Shown here piece after piece: positions 19,791 to 28,654 of a stretch of DNA of 64,000 nt; the first letter of the stretch is position 1; each line of letters begins with the position of its first letter. The position numbers and the translations under genes were made by a program. The stretch covers positions 186,001-250,000 of the forward strand of contig NZ_SJSL01000004.1 in NCBI RefSeq assembly GCF_004331695.1, in the 5' to 3' direction. Below the pieces are notes generated by a model. It did not search any database. It was not told the DNA's origin and saw only the letters and a program-made list of their open reading frames with translations. This stretch comes from Pedobacter psychroterrae. Lineage in GTDB: Bacteria; Bacteroidota; Bacteroidia; Sphingobacteriales; Sphingobacteriaceae.

Positions 19791-19814
19791 GACAAGATTG
19801 AGTTAATATATTGT

Positions 19815-19846
19815 TATAGACACTTCAGCCATGCTGAATGGGGACA
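19815..19846 (-). promoter_or_regulatory. Candidate ECF-sigma promoter upstream of paralogue C
   Basis: The minus strand reads TGTCCCCATT at the start and CTGAAGTGTCTATA at the end of a 32-bp element. It matches the copy upstream of fecR at 24 of 32 positions and ends 24 bases before the ATG at 19790. The GTCTATA end resembles ECF -10 boxes. The downstream leader TTAACTCAAT is also shared with the fecR leader. Confidence 0.55.
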
Positions 19847-19864
19847 ACCATTTTAATTAACTTT

Positions 19865-22800
19865 TCAATTTGTCGTCTTACCCGGCTGATTGCCTACTGT
19901 CAGTTTAACTTTCTTACTCGCTATATTCCCATCTGTACTACTACCCTCCAGCGACACCGTATATTTACCCGGGGTATCTGCCGAATAAAAACGAATAATA
20001 GCCTTCCCATTCGCATCAGTAATTACATTGGGTACCCACAGAATAGTCGACCGAAAGTCAGGTTCCGCAACATCAGCTTGATTGACGGAGTATTTCGGAC
20101 TATAGAACTCCTGTGGTTTCATCAAAGGTAATGGCCTGTAGGTCACCACGTCAGGTTTATTGATCCTGTGCCAGCCAACCCGCTGCGAAGTAGTTATGCC
20201 AATTACTGCTAATTGCCGGGTCTTATTTGTCAGCACATTTACCCGTGCATCCAGATATCCGATACCTTTAAATCCAGGTTTGTAAAACGCATGTAATCCC
20301 CCACCCTGTGGTCCCATCGGGCCCTGTGCTCTAGTTTTTACAAACGCGTCTATATTCATATCCTGACCGTCATCATCGATGATCCCGGTACGTAAAGCAA
20401 CTTCAGATTGAAAGATCTGGTCGCTGGTATAAGTTATTATTCTTGGTGGCTCGGCATAAGAATGCATATACTTGGTGCTGTACATGACCTCCATGCCAAC
20501 AAATCCCGCTATCTTGAACTGGCTAAGTTCTTCAATCAGCTCCTCCACTGTTGGGTTTGAATTTAACCGAACTGGCAGCGGTCCCTGATCTATCTCTATG
20601 TTGACCATATAATTATTATACCTTAAAGTCGGCAACCCATCTTCCATTACCACCCGAAACCCTGGCAACTTTTGCTTAATCAACTGATACAGATCCATCA
20701 CGGCCGATTCTTTAATGTCCTTCTCGTCAAATATCAGGTCCGCATTTCCCGGTCCATTTCGGTTGAAAGTTCCTTTGATGATCTTTTTGGATACAATCTT
20801 TACTTCCTTCAACGAAATACCGGATGGTCTAAAAAACTCCTCTTTTGTTTTTTTAGCAATCTGCTGCACATAGTTCAACTGCTCCTGATCGCTGTTTACA
20901 TACCAAGGCATCAGCTGGTCCCTGAAAGTCGGAAGAATAGGTGCCGGCTGAAACCGGTCTACCGACACTTCACCAAAATACCTTGTTTTTCCTTTTGAAG
21001 TTTTTGCCTGAATGAAAAACGATCCTGAATCTATCTGAGGCAGGTTCATAAAAGTGAAAGTTCCTGCATTATCCGTATTAGTAGTCGTTATAAAACTTGG
21101 TTTTTGTGAGGAAATCAACACCTGTGCACCAACTACTGGCTTCTTGCTGATATTAACTACCTGTCCCGTAATTTTAAATTCTTTCTCCGCCAAAAACTTT
21201 GGCACAGCAGCTGGTGCAAAAACATCCTTCCAGTCATAGCCCGTCCAGCCTTGTGTAAGCATCAAATTGTCCAGCGCTGCCGGCCTTTCCGGACTTTCAC
21301 CGTTTAAGTAGTAGCCCGGATTTTCTACCTTACCCTTCAGATCTGAACTAAGAAGTAAACTAGCCCCAATTCCATAGTTACCCAGGCTGTCAGGTTTTAC
21401 CTGGGTATCATCCGTCACCCCTACCGAAAAACTTCCTTGTACAGGGATTCCCATCTTGTCCTTTATCTCCACTTCCAAAGCGATGCTATCTCGTTGCAGG
21501 TAAGCTGGCTTATTTGCAATTAGCTTAACATCCAACTGATCTTTATGGTCTATAAAAACAATCCTTTCGTTCAACGGCCGCTTCCCCTTCAGCAAAGTAA
21601 ACCTTACTATCCCCGTAGGAAAGGTCTTTTTGGACACCTTCAACGTCGACTTGTCAAAATCTACAGCTGTAGCATAATATGCTTTGCCCCTGGCCGTACC
21701 TACCAGGTAATAGACACTGTCCATCTGAACTGCATTATTACTGGAGGCAATATCCACAATTATCGAATCCGACTGCTGGTCGGTTCTCAGACGAAGGACC
21801 ATCCCTTCCTTGTTTACCATCGGAAGCTTGTATTCATTGGTCAATTCCTCAGGCAAGGTGATTTTCGCTGTATAAGTTTCATCCGGCCGTGGGGTAAATT
21901 CAAAGGAACCCATGCCATTGTGCAGGCTTGCAAACGTTGCCGCCTCAGCTCCACCGCTGTCGTAAATCTTCCCGGCTATATTAATGCCCAATCCATCTTC
22001 CCCTATGGCTTTAAGGCCAACCAAAGACCGCAGACCACCTACCAAATGCCCGCCTTCGGGCAGAAATTGCAAGTCTATGAATTGGTTTCTCTTGATCCTT
22101 AAGGGAACATGCAGCAGCTGATTGCCGTCCGTTTTATTGACATTTCTGATCTCTACATTAAGGTTCCTCCCATCAGCCTTCTCCTTCAGCTTACTGCTAA
22201 ATTTAAGCGTCCCATCCTGTAAGGTACTCAGTGACTGCTTACTGATATACCGGTCGGCCTCATAAATCCTCACCTCCACATCTTTCAGGCCCACAGGGGC
22301 ATTGTCCGATCTTTTAAGCTGTATATTCACCTCAAGTTCATCCTGGTTATTGACCCGGTTGATCCTGGAATCTGACTGCACCAGCCAGGTATTAATAGAA
22401 GGTTTACCTAAATAAAGCCGCCGGGTAAAAACAAGGTCGCGCCCAAAATTCTGCATCCAGTTGGTATAAGCCCTTAAGGTATATCCCCCTTCCTGGAAGA
22501 TGGTAGCAGTCAAAGGGATCTGGGCCCAGCTCAAGCCTTTTGTTACCGGAACACTGATCCTCCGTACCACTTCAGCACTGTCATTAACCAGCTCTACATA
22601 CAACAGTCCGCTTCTTGAAGAACCCGTAAAATTTCCCGCGTTCAGCAAGTAAGACTTAAACCACAGCGTATCTCCGAGATTGTAATAAGGCTTATCTGTA
22701 TGCAGGTAAACTTTTTCTACAGGCAGGCGTTTATGTAAACTATCAAGCGAAGCCACAATGCTGTTGTTGTAATCAACAGGAGCTTTATATTCATGACCCG

Positions 22801-25333
22801 ACGCTTCCACTTTGTAACGGTAAACCGCCCTGCCCATCTCGCCAGCCGCATTAATTCCTTCTATAATGACTTTGTAACTTCCAGGGCCATCTGCATTGAA
22901 ATAGTTGAAAGCTGCCTTACCCGATGCATACACCCGGAGGTTAGGGTTCCAGTAAACGGTACTGCGCAAATCCGCAAAATGATTGGTATTGCCGCGGTCA
23001 TACTTCGGACTGTAAAAGCTTTTGACCTTATTAAAGCCCCTTGGTGACAAGTTGACGACGTTAAGCTCAGCTTTCCTGATGAATCTGTCTGGTCTGGTAT
23101 AAAACATAATTACTGGGCCATCAAACATGTTTGCCATTGCGCCCGTTATTACAACATCTATCTTGGCAATGTCTGACTGATCCAGAGTCGAATTATTGAA
23201 GATATCGACGGCTTCTTCAGGATTCATCCTCCGACCATCTACTACTATTCTCATCGGTACATAATCCATTCTCTGAGCTGCATAGGGATAATTCATTACC
23301 TCCGGACCTTGTGGATCTGGTCTGTAACTATTAAACTTTACACCCCTTCCAGATAATTTTTGCCTGATAAAACTCTCCATAGAAGCAAAATTCTTCTCCT
23401 TACTCATGTCTATAGTCAGATCTGCATGCCCTTCAGGAACCCTTAACCCACCCTGACCGCTATACCGTTGATATACTTTCTTTGCCTGGATATTGACCTC
23501 TTTCAACCTCCGCACGCGATCAAACTGACCGGTTTTGGAGTAAATACTATCCAGCTTTTTACTATTTTCAATATATACCTGTAGCTGCTCTTCAATCTTC
23601 TCGTTTATAGATGTTTTCTTCCTTGGTTTGGCAGGCAGGGGCTTAGGTACACTGTCTAATATCAGCTCTACTTTGCTGCTGTTTTTCTGATTCCTGGCCT
23701 GAAATGTAATTCGGATGCTGTCAGTGAGCACCAGCTCTTCATCAAACCTAAACCTACCTTCCATATCAGCCTTGCTGTTCTTGATCAGGTCTGCTTTTAG
23801 CGACATCATCATCACAGAAGCACCCGGCTGAGGCTTTCCATTCAATCCAAGTACTTTGCCCGAAAAGATGGTGCCAATTCCTTCTGCTGCGAATTGCGGT
23901 TTCGGAACGCTGTCAGCACTAATTGCTTTCCAGTCAAATCTCCGGTAGCCTTGCGTAAGCATCAGGTTATCCAACGCGGCATCAACCTCCTCTGTTTCCT
24001 TGTGGAAATAATAATTCGGGGTTTCAATGAACCCTTTCAGATCAGAATCGAGCAGTATGTCGGAAAAGATGGTGTGCCCCAATCCTTCGTCAAACGGCAC
24101 TTTGCTTTCATCAATTACAGAAACTGAAAAACTACCTCCAGTGGGCATTCCTTCCGCATTTTTAGCGATAACGTTCAGGCTAATGGGCTCCCTGCTCTTG
24201 TAACTTTGTTTCTCAGTGCTAACTTCCAAGCTCATCTGATCCTGATTACGGATAAAAGCAACACGTTCGTTCAATGGTTCGTTATTGCTGTGGAATAAGC
24301 TAAACTGGGCGATACCTGAAGGAAATAATGCTTTATGCAGCCAAATAGAAGTAATCGATCTGCTGATCTTTACTGGTGATGTAAATACAACTTCCCCGCC
24401 CGACTGAACCATTAGGTTTACGCTTTGCGACCCTTGCTGGACCATGCTGGCTGATGCATTGATCCTCACCAAAACGCTGTCTTTCATAGTCTGATAAACT
24501 CCAAGGACATATCCGCTTTCCAGCACCTTTGGCAACTCAATAACCCTCATCGAACTATCCGGAAATACTACTTTTGCACGATAACTCCTGCCCGTTTGGG
24601 GCTTTAAAACCACATTGCCCATTCCTGCGTATAAAGACTGAAAATCGATGATCTCTTTATCCAAATCATCCAGGATCATTCCCTTAACCGCTATCCCGTT
24701 ACCATCCGCGCCAACGGCCTTAAACCCTACCCTTGATGTAATGCCATCTACCAAACTACCACTCTCCGGGAAAAACTGTACATCTGCCTGCTGGACACCA
24801 ACTTCTTCCTTTATACTTTTTCTACTACTTTTATTTTTTATATTCTTAAATGCCGGATCTCCTGCCACAGCGTCCGAACTTCCGATCGAGCCAACTATAA
24901 TTGTTCTGTCAAAGAAGTAATCTTCACCCGCATTACGCATCCATTGGGTATATGCACGAAGCCGGTAACTGCCTATTGGCAGTTCCTCGTCAAGTGTAAA
25001 GTCTCCATAGGTGGTACCTGTGATCAACGGGAGCTTCAGGGAGCTAACCATTGAATCCTGGGGATTAAGTAACTCTACATACAAAGCCCCGCTCATTGCA
25101 GATAGCTGATGCCTGCTGCCAACGGTCACATAGGCCTTAAACCACAGTGTGTCTCCAAGCGCATAATATGGCTTGTCAGTATGCAGATAAACTTTTTCCT
25201 GGGGATTATTATCTGTCCATCGCTGCAATGAGGCCACCAGCTTTTCTATTCCCCCATCTTCACGGGGTATAAAAGCAAGAGAGATCAGCATCATCAACGA
25301 TGAAACAATAATAAGAGAGCGCTTATTTTTCAT
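19865..25333 (-). CDS. MG2-like/plug-domain giant envelope protein, two modules (paralogue D)
   Basis: This 1822-aa protein is the first of the giant paralogues in the operon, starting 5 bp after the STN protein's stop. Module 1 has the hydrophobic N-terminus, EKVYLHTDKPYYALGDTLWF (47-66), VQFFPESG near 185 and LMLTQGYRRF near 458. It lacks the roughly 85-residue beta domain that sits between the first MG2-like domain and FFPE in the other paralogues; a Lys/Ser-rich linker (about 149-182) replaces it. The plug-like domain of module 1 lacks the Cys pair of B and C. Module 2 begins near residue 870, has LMLTQGWTGY near 1357, and a plug-like domain (opened by FDEKDI) with a long insert containing GPMGPQGGG. 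No barrel or thioester was found. Its role in signalling is an inference from operon context. Confidence 0.75.
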   Translation of the reverse strand: MKNKRSLIIVSSLMMLISLAFIPREDGGIEKLVASLQRWTDNNPQEKVYLHTDKPYYALGDTLWFKAYVTVGSRHQLSAMSGALYVELLNPQDSMVSSLKLPLITGTTYGDFTLDEELPIGSYRLRAYTQWMRNAGEDYFFDRTIIVGSIGSSDAVAGDPAFKNIKNKSSRKSIKEEVGVQQADVQFFPESGSLVDGITSRVGFKAVGADGNGIAVKGMILDDLDKEIIDFQSLYAGMGNVVLKPQTGRSYRAKVVFPDSSMRVIELPKVLESGYVLGVYQTMKDSVLVRINASASMVQQGSQSVNLMVQSGGEVVFTSPVKISRSITSIWLHKALFPSGIAQFSLFHSNNEPLNERVAFIRNQDQMSLEVSTEKQSYKSREPISLNVIAKNAEGMPTGGSFSVSVIDESKVPFDEGLGHTIFSDILLDSDLKGFIETPNYYFHKETEEVDAALDNLMLTQGYRRFDWKAISADSVPKPQFAAEGIGTIFSGKVLGLNGKPQPGASVMMMSLKADLIKNSKADMEGRFRFDEELVLTDSIRITFQARNQKNSSKVELILDSVPKPLPAKPRKKTSINEKIEEQLQVYIENSKKLDSIYSKTGQFDRVRRLKEVNIQAKKVYQRYSGQGGLRVPEGHADLTIDMSKEKNFASMESFIRQKLSGRGVKFNSYRPDPQGPEVMNYPYAAQRMDYVPMRIVVDGRRMNPEEAVDIFNNSTLDQSDIAKIDVVITGAMANMFDGPVIMFYTRPDRFIRKAELNVVNLSPRGFNKVKSFYSPKYDRGNTNHFADLRSTVYWNPNLRVYASGKAAFNYFNADGPGSYKVIIEGINAAGEMGRAVYRYKVEASGHEYKAPVDYNNSIVASLDSLHKRLPVEKVYLHTDKPYYNLGDTLWFKSYLLNAGNFTGSSRSGLLYVELVNDSAEVVRRISVPVTKGLSWAQIPLTATIFQEGGYTLRAYTNWMQNFGRDLVFTRRLYLGKPSINTWLVQSDSRINRVNNQDELEVNIQLKRSDNAPVGLKDVEVRIYEADRYISKQSLSTLQDGTLKFSSKLKEKADGRNLNVEIRNVNKTDGNQLLHVPLRIKRNQFIDLQFLPEGGHLVGGLRSLVGLKAIGEDGLGINIAGKIYDSGGAEAATFASLHNGMGSFEFTPRPDETYTAKITLPEELTNEYKLPMVNKEGMVLRLRTDQQSDSIIVDIASSNNAVQMDSVYYLVGTARGKAYYATAVDFDKSTLKVSKKTFPTGIVRFTLLKGKRPLNERIVFIDHKDQLDVKLIANKPAYLQRDSIALEVEIKDKMGIPVQGSFSVGVTDDTQVKPDSLGNYGIGASLLLSSDLKGKVENPGYYLNGESPERPAALDNLMLTQGWTGYDWKDVFAPAAVPKFLAEKEFKITGQVVNISKKPVVGAQVLISSQKPSFITTTNTDNAGTFTFMNLPQIDSGSFFIQAKTSKGKTRYFGEVSVDRFQPAPILPTFRDQLMPWYVNSDQEQLNYVQQIAKKTKEEFFRPSGISLKEVKIVSKKIIKGTFNRNGPGNADLIFDEKDIKESAVMDLYQLIKQKLPGFRVVMEDGLPTLRYNNYMVNIEIDQGPLPVRLNSNPTVEELIEELSQFKIAGFVGMEVMYSTKYMHSYAEPPRIITYTSDQIFQSEVALRTGIIDDDGQDMNIDAFVKTRAQGPMGPQGGGLHAFYKPGFKGIGYLDARVNVLTNKTRQLAVIGITTSQRVGWHRINKPDVVTYRPLPLMKPQEFYSPKYSVNQADVAEPDFRSTILWVPNVITDANGKAIIRFYSADTPGKYTVSLEGSSTDGNIASKKVKLTVGNQPGKTTN

Positions 25334-25338
25334 AAAAT

Positions 25339-26805
25339 CTATTTTTCTAAGGTGTAATCCATCGGCACCATATCCGCAACTTTTTCAAAGCCCCATACCC
25401 CTTCATACAGCAATGATCCAGGGTCATAAAGCCCACCATTTTCATAAAAACCAATCGGGCCTCTCAATTGATAAACGAGCGACACCTGAAAGGGTGATAA
25501 ATCTCTGGGCCTTTTGATCTGATAACCAGAGTGGAGATACGGCCCGATTTCCTTCTCGCCTTTAAAGGTGATGTAGAGCGCCTGTTTTAAATCAAGCAAT
25601 TTCAGCGGACCGGAGCTGGATTTTACCAGGTCATCAGCGTTTACATCACGCCTTACCAGTACCTCAAGTGTGTCAGACACCTTGTTCATCAATGCTTTAT
25701 ACATCAGCGAATCTTTTTTTGTCCAGGTATTTCCTTTTATGCGGATACCGCCCCTCAGTTTATTACTCCTGTCCAGCATCGCCTCAGAATACTTCATACT
25801 ATTAGGCGCCTTGATCAGATCGTTAATAATGAAACCTTCTTCATTCGTCTTGTTATGATACAATGCCCTGAAAAAATGCTGAGGCGAGCCCACATATGCT
25901 ACTTCACGTTTTTTTTGGTATTTCCTCCTTTGTCTGCCCGAGGCTTCCAGTTCCTCAAAATACGGATAGCCATAAAACACCACCACATTTGTCTGATCAT
26001 CCCGCTCATAATACTTAAGCAGATACTTTATCCGGTATCCCAAAGCCTTGTTTTCAATCACGAGCAGTTCGTCTGCACTAACCTTCAAAAGCTGATTCTG
26101 ATAATCATACTCAAGAAACAACACCTCCGGATTTAGTATCTCACAGTCATTGGCATTTGGCGAAGTACCAATAAATGTCCTTTTAAATATTTTAAGGAAT
26201 TTGCTGCGGTTGGGATCAGCATAAATGGCTACTTCTTTCAGCAACCTGGCATTTTCCGATAAAATAAACTCAACCTCTTCAGACCTGTTGGTAATCAGCA
26301 CATTATTACTGGCCGGCTGATATCCCATCATTTCTACCAGTACATTGTAATTACCCGGTTTTAACCGCTCAATCTTAAACCTACCGTCATCCCCTGCCAC
26401 CGCACCCCTTTTGTAGTTACTCAGCAAAATCCCCGCTCCAGGCATTATTCTTCCTTCTTTATCCTTAACAATCCCTGAGATCGTAAAAGATTCCTGGGCC
26501 AAAGGGGTCATGTCTTTCCTCGAGATCATCACTAGTTTATCCTGTATAGAATATCCTAGCTGTGAATGCAAAAGCAGAGAATCAAGTACACTTTCCACAC
26601 TTACATTCTTTACATCTATGCTTACCGGCTTCAGATCTTTTATCAATGCTTCATTGTACAAAAAATCATACCTGCTCTGCTTTCTTACTTCTTTAAAGAC
26701 CGTCTCCAGTCTTTCGTTCTTCAGCTGTAAAGTGATCTTTTGCCCATATGACAATACACCCATGTGCAGAATGGCCACTAAAAATATTAAAGCTATAACC
26801 CTCAT
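25339..26805 (-). CDS. STN-domain, carboxypeptidase-regulatory-like envelope protein
   Basis: This 488-aa exported protein has a signal peptide (residues 1-21), an STN domain at about 23-95 (LQLKNERLETVFKEVRKQS...YSIQDKLVMI), and a carboxypeptidase-regulatory-like beta domain at about 107-183 (GIVKDKEGRIMPGAGILLS). A C-terminal region of about 300 residues follows, containing ILNPEVLFLEYDYQNQ, KALGYRIKYLL and FYGYPYFEEL, a pattern I associate with barrel-less regulatory-domain proteins of Bacteroidota. In FecA-type receptors the STN domain contacts FecR in the periplasm; here it has no attached TonB receptor. Its ATG overlaps the fecR stop by one base (TAATG), so the two are translationally coupled. 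It most likely passes a periplasmic or outer-membrane state to FecR. Confidence 0.8.
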   Translation of the reverse strand: MRVIALIFLVAILHMGVLSYGQKITLQLKNERLETVFKEVRKQSRYDFLYNEALIKDLKPVSIDVKNVSVESVLDSLLLHSQLGYSIQDKLVMISRKDMTPLAQESFTISGIVKDKEGRIMPGAGILLSNYKRGAVAGDDGRFKIERLKPGNYNVLVEMMGYQPASNNVLITNRSEEVEFILSENARLLKEVAIYADPNRSKFLKIFKRTFIGTSPNANDCEILNPEVLFLEYDYQNQLLKVSADELLVIENKALGYRIKYLLKYYERDDQTNVVVFYGYPYFEELEASGRQRRKYQKKREVAYVGSPQHFFRALYHNKTNEEGFIINDLIKAPNSMKYSEAMLDRSNKLRGGIRIKGNTWTKKDSLMYKALMNKVSDTLEVLVRRDVNADDLVKSSSGPLKLLDLKQALYITFKGEKEIGPYLHSGYQIKRPRDLSPFQVSLVYQLRGPIGFYENGGLYDPGSLLYEGVWGFEKVADMVPMDYTLEK

Positions 26806-27890
26806 TATTCCAATACTGTAACACGCTTTCCTTCAATTTTAAATTTAATCTCTCCGGTTACTTCCAGGGCTTTCAATACAGTCGACAGATTCTTCGACTT
26901 AGATATCGTACCACTCAACCGCAAATCAGGCCTATCTTTACTATCTGAAATCTCTACATTGTACCATCTAGCTATCTGGCGGAGGATAGTGTTAAACGCT
27001 TCATCTTTAAAGATAAAATCTCCGTTCTTCCAGGCCACTGCCTCGTCAACATCCGCTTTGCTGATGCTTAGTGCATCATCAGTGAGCAATGACTGTTGCC
27101 CGGGCAGCAATACTTTTTGCGACTTACTATCAGACACCCTTACAGATCCTTCCAGTAAAGTAGTTTTGATTGCGTCCTCATTTCCATAAGAGTTAACATT
27201 GAAATGAGTACCCAATACTTCTACTTCCTGTCGATCTGTACGTACTACAAAAGGGCGGCTTTTGTCTTTTGCTACTTCAAAATAAGCTTCACCATTCAGC
27301 TCCACCTTTCTTTTGTTTAGTTTAGCAAAATTTGCAGGATAAGTAATCGTAGAGGCGGCGTTGAGCCATATTTTTGAACCATCCGGCAAAATAACCTCGT
27401 ATTGCTGCCCGTTCACAGTTGACAGCGTATTGAATTCTTGATTAGTTGATTTTGAATCTTTAATGGTGTACACCAGTTTCCCATCTGAAGTTTTGGAAAT
27501 GGACACCCCTTCCTGTTCTGCTATGAGCCCGTTGGCTGCTGCCGACAGATCTATCTTCTTCCCATTGGCCAGGGTAAGGGTCGCACCCAGCTTACCTGGC
27601 GCAATGTCATTTGAATAAACAACCTGTACCCCGGTTGGCTTACTCACAGGTACCTCATTAAAGTAAAACAAGCCGGCTACAATCAGGCCCACTGCAGCTG
27701 CGGCCGCACCAGAATACCATAAACGCGAGCTTTTCACAGGCTGAATAGCATGGCCTTCCATCAGGGATTGATAAATCCTTGCGCTTTCCTCCTCCAATTC
27801 GGATTCAGTTAACGCAGGGACGTCATTCCTGCGAAAATAATGCAACCTGTATTTGGCCGCCTGTTCCTCATCATTTCTTTTTCTTTCCAT
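26805..27890 (-). CDS. FecR-family anti-sigma factor
   Basis: This 361-aa membrane-spanning anti-sigma factor has a cytoplasmic N-terminal region (about 1-57) that would bind the ECF sigma factor, one transmembrane helix (58-78, SGAAAAAVGLIVAGLFYF), a periplasmic FecR domain (about 165-255, LPDGSKIWLNAASTITYP and LNGEAYFEVAKD), and a C-terminal DUF4974 domain (about 293-361) typical of Bacteroidota. It holds the sigma factor at the membrane until a periplasmic partner signals release. It lies 42 bp after the sigma gene, with a candidate ECF promoter in the junction, and is coupled to the STN gene downstream. The family assignment is secure; the stimulus is unknown. Confidence 0.93.
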   Translation of the reverse strand: MERKRNDEEQAAKYRLHYFRRNDVPALTESELEEESARIYQSLMEGHAIQPVKSSRLWYSGAAAAAVGLIVAGLFYFNEVPVSKPTGVQVVYSNDIAPGKLGATLTLANGKKIDLSAAANGLIAEQEGVSISKTSDGKLVYTIKDSKSTNQEFNTLSTVNGQQYEVILPDGSKIWLNAASTITYPANFAKLNKRKVELNGEAYFEVAKDKSRPFVVRTDRQEVEVLGTHFNVNSYGNEDAIKTTLLEGSVRVSDSKSQKVLLPGQQSLLTDDALSISKADVDEAVAWKNGDFIFKDEAFNTILRQIARWYNVEISDSKDRPDLRLSGTISKSKNLSTVLKALEVTGEIKFKIEGKRVTVLE

Positions 27891-27922
27891 TGCATTGAGT
27901 TATTAATAAACCCTGATATCAC

Positions 27923-27954
27923 TAAAGGCAACTCAGCAAAGCAGAATGGGTACA
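27923..27954 (-). promoter_or_regulatory. Candidate ECF-sigma promoter upstream of fecR
   Basis: On the minus strand this 32-bp element begins TGTACCCATT and ends CTGAGTTGCCTTTA, ending 32 bases before the fecR ATG. It overlaps the last codons of the sigma gene. Two further copies with the same spacing precede paralogues C and B. The position between sigma and fecR would let the sigma factor drive fecR and everything downstream. Confidence 0.55.
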
Positions 27955-28511
27955 AGCAATAGAAATATTTTTAAATTTAATTTTAAATGCTTCATTGCAC
28001 GCTTCAACTGGGTATTGACAGTTGATTCAGCCACTCCAAGTTCTGCTGCTATTTCTTTAGCGGTCAGGTATTTTTTACTTTTTAGTTCATATACGATACG
28101 CATTCCGGGAGGCATCGCCGAGATTTCCTTTTCAATCATGGCGGTGATGTCCTTCTCCCTGATCAGATAATCTGTGCCTGTACTTTCTATATCCAGGTAT
28201 TGATTTCCCTCGTCGGCATATTTACGAAGCACTTCTTTATGCTTATATAAATTGTAAATCTTGTTGAGTACTGATCTGTAGAGATATCCTGACAGCGTAG
28301 TTTTTAAATCCAGCTGCTTCCGGTTACTCAGCAGCCAGGCAAACACATCATGCACCATATCCCTTGATTCTTCCTTATTGCCCAACTTGTGGTAGGCATA
28401 TAAATACAAGGGCTTATCATAACGAAGGTAAATTTCTTTAAATGCAGCATCATCACCAGCCATAAATAGCCTGGTTAGCTCCTGTTCGTTATGGCCGCTA
28501 TAATCCACCAT
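27933..28511 (-). CDS. ECF RNA polymerase sigma factor (FecI-like)
   Basis: This 192-aa sigma-70 family protein has region 2 at about 10-80 (AAFKEIYLRYDKPLYLYAYH, DMVHDVFAWLL) and region 4 with its helix-turn-helix at about 125-180 (LTAKEIAAELGVAESTVNTQ). The short hydrophobic tail IFLLLVPILLC is common in Bacteroidota ECF factors paired with FecR. It heads the operon and is presumably inhibited by the FecR protein encoded next. No copy of the 32-bp element lies upstream of it, so its own transcription may depend on another sigma factor. It is divergent from the kinase gene that starts at 28655. Confidence 0.95.
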   Translation of the reverse strand: MVDYSGHNEQELTRLFMAGDDAAFKEIYLRYDKPLYLYAYHKLGNKEESRDMVHDVFAWLLSNRKQLDLKTTLSGYLYRSVLNKIYNLYKHKEVLRKYADEGNQYLDIESTGTDYLIREKDITAMIEKEISAMPPGMRIVYELKSKKYLTAKEIAAELGVAESTVNTQLKRAMKHLKLNLKIFLLLVPILLC

Positions 28512-28598
28512 ATCCTATATAGCTTCTAATGATTCAAAGGGATGCATGCTCATTCTGTGTTCAACTAATATTTGGTGTCGGCAAATTAGCATTAATCC

Positions 28599-28628
28599 TT
28601 GTAAAAAATAAAAATATATGTAGTTTTG
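28599..28628 (+). promoter_or_regulatory. Bacteroidota-type promoter for the 7TMR-DISM kinase
   Basis: TTG (28599-28601), a 19-base spacer and TAGTTTTG (28621-28628) match the -33/-7 consensus of the primary sigma factor of Bacteroidota exactly. Transcription would start near 28635, some 20 bases before the ATG at 28655. Confidence 0.7.
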
Positions 28629-28654
28629 GTTCATTCGTTTTCTTTTTCAATCAA

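Larger units (their letters stand above)
5883..25333 (-). repeat. Tandem array of seven MG2/plug modules in four genes
   Basis: The four consecutive genes encode three two-module proteins and one single-module protein. Every module repeats the same landmarks: EKV-x-(L/V/I)-H-(T/M)-D, GDT-(L/I)-WFK, RAYT-(Q/N)-WM, F-(F/M)-PE, ER-(I/L/V)-x-F and LMLTQG-(Y/W). N-type modules read RAYTQWMRNAG and LMLTQGYRRF; C-type modules read RAYTNWMQNF and LMLTQGW. The LMLTQG Met lies near residues 458 and 1358, 531 and 1431, 531 and 1430, and 533 of the four proteins in transcription order. Fusion of the two module types therefore came before duplication of the genes. Confidence 0.85.

Noticed and set aside
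5883..25333. The giant paralogues as true alpha-2-macroglobulins or as TonB receptors
   Set aside because: No CGEQ-type thioester and no thioester domain was found, and no beta-barrel follows the plug-like domains. Only partial domain resemblance is claimed.
28512..28654. A copy of the 32-bp ECF element upstream of the sigma gene
   Set aside because: Neither half-site could be found at the required spacing on the minus strand, so autoregulation of the sigma gene itself is not claimed.
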